Shown in pieces: positions 61,767 through 64,000 of a DNA stretch of 64,000 nucleotides. The stretch's first letter is position 1. Each line of letters opens with the position of its first letter. The position numbers were made by a program, and so were the translations under genes. Origin of the DNA: an uncultured Bryobacterales bacterium (GTDB lineage Bacteria > Acidobacteriota > Terriglobia > Bryobacterales > UBA6623); the NCBI GenBank assembly GCA_951813065.1, contig CATOTH010000002.1, positions 248,001-312,000 of the forward strand, read 5' to 3'. The notes under the pieces are model-generated. The model was not told the origin of the DNA, did not search any database, and saw nothing but the letters and a program-made list of their open reading frames with translations.

Positions 61767-64000
61767 TCAGTACCTCATGAGGAATTCGTGCTTGTTGAAG
61801 AGCACCCGGGCCACGCCGGTCCACGCCGCCATTTCCGTCAGGCCGAACCCCTTGGGGAGGGGGGAGATTCCGGTGGCAAGGAGCTGCTCCGCCCGGTCGG
61901 GCTCGGTGGCGAAATGGCGGCGCTGCCGCTCAAGCAGGCCCAGCACGACTTGGCGCTCCTCCGGGAGGGCGGGCCGGGCGAAAGCTTCGCGGAACGCGAA
62001 CTCAATCCGCTTGCGATCGCTCTTCCCCGCTTCCCGCAGAATGCGGGCGGCGAAGGATCGCGCGGCCTCCACGTAGCTGGGATCATTGAGCAGGACGAGG
62101 GACTGCAGGGGCGTGTTCGAGACCGACCGCTCGGCGGCGCATTCCTCGCGCGCGGGCGCATCAAAGGCCATCAGGGACGGGTGCAGGTACTGCCGCTGCC
62201 AGTGCGTGTAAATGCCCCGACGGAACTGATTGGGATTCAGGTCAGCCTCGTAGACTCTCTTGGGAAAGTTGAGTTCCTCGTAATAGCCGGGCGGCTGGTA
62301 GGGCTTGACGCTCGGTCCGCCCAAGGTCCGGTTGAGCAGACCGCTGACAGCGAGCGCGTTGTCCCTGACAAACTCGGCGTCGAGCCGGGCCATCGTCTGG
62401 CGTCCGTACAGACGGTTGGACAGATCCTTCGCGAGCAGTTCCTCGGACGGCTCGCTAGACCGCCGGTAAGTCTCTGCAAGCACCATTGTCCTGACCACGT
62501 GACGAACATCCCAGCCGCTCTCCATGAATTCAACAGCGAGCCAATCGAGCAGTTCCTGGTTGACCGGCGGCTCGCCCTGGGAACCGACGTCGTCTAGCAC
62601 CTTGGACAGCCCGGACCCGAAGAAGATCCTCCAAAGGCGGTTCACGAACACCCTGGCCGTCAATGGATTTTCCGGGCTCACGAGCCAATCGGCTAAATCC
62701 AGCCTCGTCAGACGGCGACCGTCCGTGGAGATAGGGCCAAGGAAGTGCGGGACCTGCGGCTGGACTTCCGGGCCCGAGTCATCCATCCAGTTGCCGCGGG
62801 GCAACAACCTCACCGTCCGCGGCTCGGCAACTGCCTTTGCGACCAACGATTCGTAGGCGCGGTCAAGCAATGCCTTCTTGCGGCGCTGCAATGCGCGGAT
62901 TTCACGCCAGTTGGCGTTGCCGCCCACGATCTGATCGAAAGCCTGCCTCAATGCCTCGGCCTGCTCCGGCGTGCGATTCGCCTCCGCAAGGACAGCCTCG
63001 CGCAGCGTCTCGCCGGCCGGGATCTCGGGAAACGGGGAATCCGTGGCGAGCAAGCGGAAGCTGGCTGGAAGGCTCGCGCCGGTACGAGCGTTTGAAATCA
63101 ACGTGACCTGGAGCCGCTCTCCCGCGCGGGTTCGCAGCGGGGCCTCGAATCCGAAGACCGCCACACGAGCTGAGTCATCCCCCCACTTGCCATGCCAGCC
63201 GGTGTGATAGTTGTCGTCGAGCGTGTCTCGCAGCATCGATCCCTGTTCTTCGCGGTCCGGCAGAAGCGTTTCGAGCCGCACGCGGACGGGCCAGCCGTGC
63301 CGGCCAAGGAGGCGCACCTCGAATTCGCTGACGTAGAAGGAATCGAAGTCGGCGGTGGGGAACAGCTCCAAGGCAAGAGCGCTGATAACGCCATCGCTGA
63401 GCTCGGTCTCGAAACGATAGATCGCCTCGCGGGGCTTCTCCTTCCCAGTAACTGCCACGCGAACGAGGGAGTCCCGTTCCTGTTGCAGTTCGAAGCGGTC
63501 GCAGTGATTGAAGTCAGGGTGCTCGCAATCGGACCAGACGCGATCCGCTTCCAAAGCTCTCCAGCGCACCAAGTCGTTTCGCAGGTACACAGCCAGGCGA
63601 GCCAATGAATCCGCTTCCGCAGGAAGCTTGCCCTGCCCCGTCTCGCGGAGTTCCGCCAACGTCCGGTCGATCTCGGCAGCCCGCACGCGGTCGGGCGGCG
63701 CCAGCACGCGGACATTGGACCCCCATTGGGCGGTGCCGCCGAAGACGCCCTGTTCTTCGATATCCGCGAAGAAGGCAGCCATCGAGTAGAAATCCTTGGC
63801 CAAGAACGGATCGAACTTGTGGTCGTGGCACTCGGCGCACCCCAGCGTAGAGCCGAGCCACACCGTCGATATATTGCGCACGCGATCAGACGCATATTTC
63901 GCCAAGTACTCCGCGGCCTGGGCTCCGCCCTCGTTCGACATCCGGCTCAAGCGGTTGTAGCCGCTCGCCACCAACTGCCAGGGCGTCGGGTCGGCGAGCA
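61767..64000 (-). CDS. PSD1-type DUF1549/DUF1553 protein (5' end outside window)
   Basis: At least 744 residues; the frame is open to the end of the window, so the cytochrome-like N-terminal domain is not visible. The part seen starts near the DUF1549 C-terminus with TLGCAECHDHKFDPF (haem-like CxxCH) and continues to the DUF1553 domain, with NRLWRIFFG, RRSSEPSEELL and NDPSYVEAAR. It is the usual upstream partner of DUF1501 proteins in secreted polysaccharide or sulfatide systems of this group. The exact substrate is unknown. Confidence 0.92.
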   Translation of the reverse strand, partial: LADPTPWQLVASGYNRLSRMSNEGGAQAAEYLAKYASDRVRNISTVWLGSTLGCAECHDHKFDPFLAKDFYSMAAFFADIEEQGVFGGTAQWGSNVRVLAPPDRVRAAEIDRTLAELRETGQGKLPAEADSLARLAVYLRNDLVRWRALEADRVWSDCEHPDFNHCDRFELQQERDSLVRVAVTGKEKPREAIYRFETELSDGVISALALELFPTADFDSFYVSEFEVRLLGRHGWPVRVRLETLLPDREEQGSMLRDTLDDNYHTGWHGKWGDDSARVAVFGFEAPLRTRAGERLQVTLISNARTGASLPASFRLLATDSPFPEIPAGETLREAVLAEANRTPEQAEALRQAFDQIVGGNANWREIRALQRRKKALLDRAYESLVAKAVAEPRTVRLLPRGNWMDDSGPEVQPQVPHFLGPISTDGRRLTRLDLADWLVSPENPLTARVFVNRLWRIFFGSGLSKVLDDVGSQGEPPVNQELLDWLAVEFMESGWDVRHVVRTMVLAETYRRSSEPSEELLAKDLSNRLYGRQTMARLDAEFVRDNALAVSGLLNRTLGGPSVKPYQPPGYYEELNFPKRVYEADLNPNQFRRGIYTHWQRQYLHPSLMAFDAPAREECAAERSVSNTPLQSLVLLNDPSYVEAARSFAARILREAGKSDRKRIEFAFREAFARPALPEERQVVLGLLERQRRHFATEPDRAEQLLATGISPLPKGFGLTEMAAWTGVARVLFNKHEFLMRY

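Overview
The window looks like a chromosome segment of an uncultured Acidobacteriota bacterium. This rests on three things: the 16S rRNA 5' region and V6 region read like that phylum; GC is high with many GTG/TTG starts; and it has the 'planctomycete/acidobacterial' secretome of sulfatases, a DUF1501 protein, a DUF1549/DUF1553 (PSD1-type) protein, PQQ-type propellers with EF-hands and a cytochrome c fused to a copper monooxygenase-like domain. Class or genus cannot be fixed from reading alone.

Layout. 1-7.1 kb: secreted redox proteins, a membrane-anchored serine hydrolase, an acyl-CoA ligase, a GntP permease and purE. 7.1-16.6 kb: an MltD-like lytic transglycosylase with six LysM repeats, a PQQ-propeller protein, a CE15 esterase, a frameshifted SLC13-type transporter, and Fpg and Dus genes. 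16.6-22.3 kb: a tight minus-strand operon, rpsA - HU/IHF - HIT - ccsA/hemX - hemA - hemC, from a clear sigma-70-like promoter. 22.6-28.4 kb: a Trm112-like gene and a complete minus-strand rRNA operon (16S - tRNA-Ala - tRNA-Ile - 23S - 5S) with a strong promoter. 28.5-38.3 kb: secreted VOC, nuclease/phosphatase-fold, PQQ, sulfatase, esterase and mutarotase-like proteins, and an NCS2 permease fused to a degenerate RsbW-like domain.

38.5-51.3 kb is a defence island and the most interesting part. The minus-strand run is AAA ATPase - TOPRIM-like protein - DUF1156/COG1743 adenine methylase - RHH antitoxin - PIN protein - PLD/SNF2 helicase. Divergent from it is a DUF499-type ATPase with a small partner. 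Helicase, methylase and ATPase recall the Hma architecture and BREX type 3 components, but no PglZ is present. An overlapping ATPase/TOPRIM pair (OLD/PARIS-like logic) and a VapBC-type pair with a damaged PIN active site are embedded in the same run.

51.4-54.1 kb: a sulfatase gene that lost its 3' end next to the island, carries an in-frame stop, and is split by a 1,805-bp IS1595-like element with perfect 8-bp target duplications and passenger genes. 54.3-64 kb: superoxide dismutase, a FAD-dependent oxidase, a small membrane protein, an hsp20-clpB heat-shock pair with its own promoter, and a DUF1501/PSD1 pair that runs off the window end.
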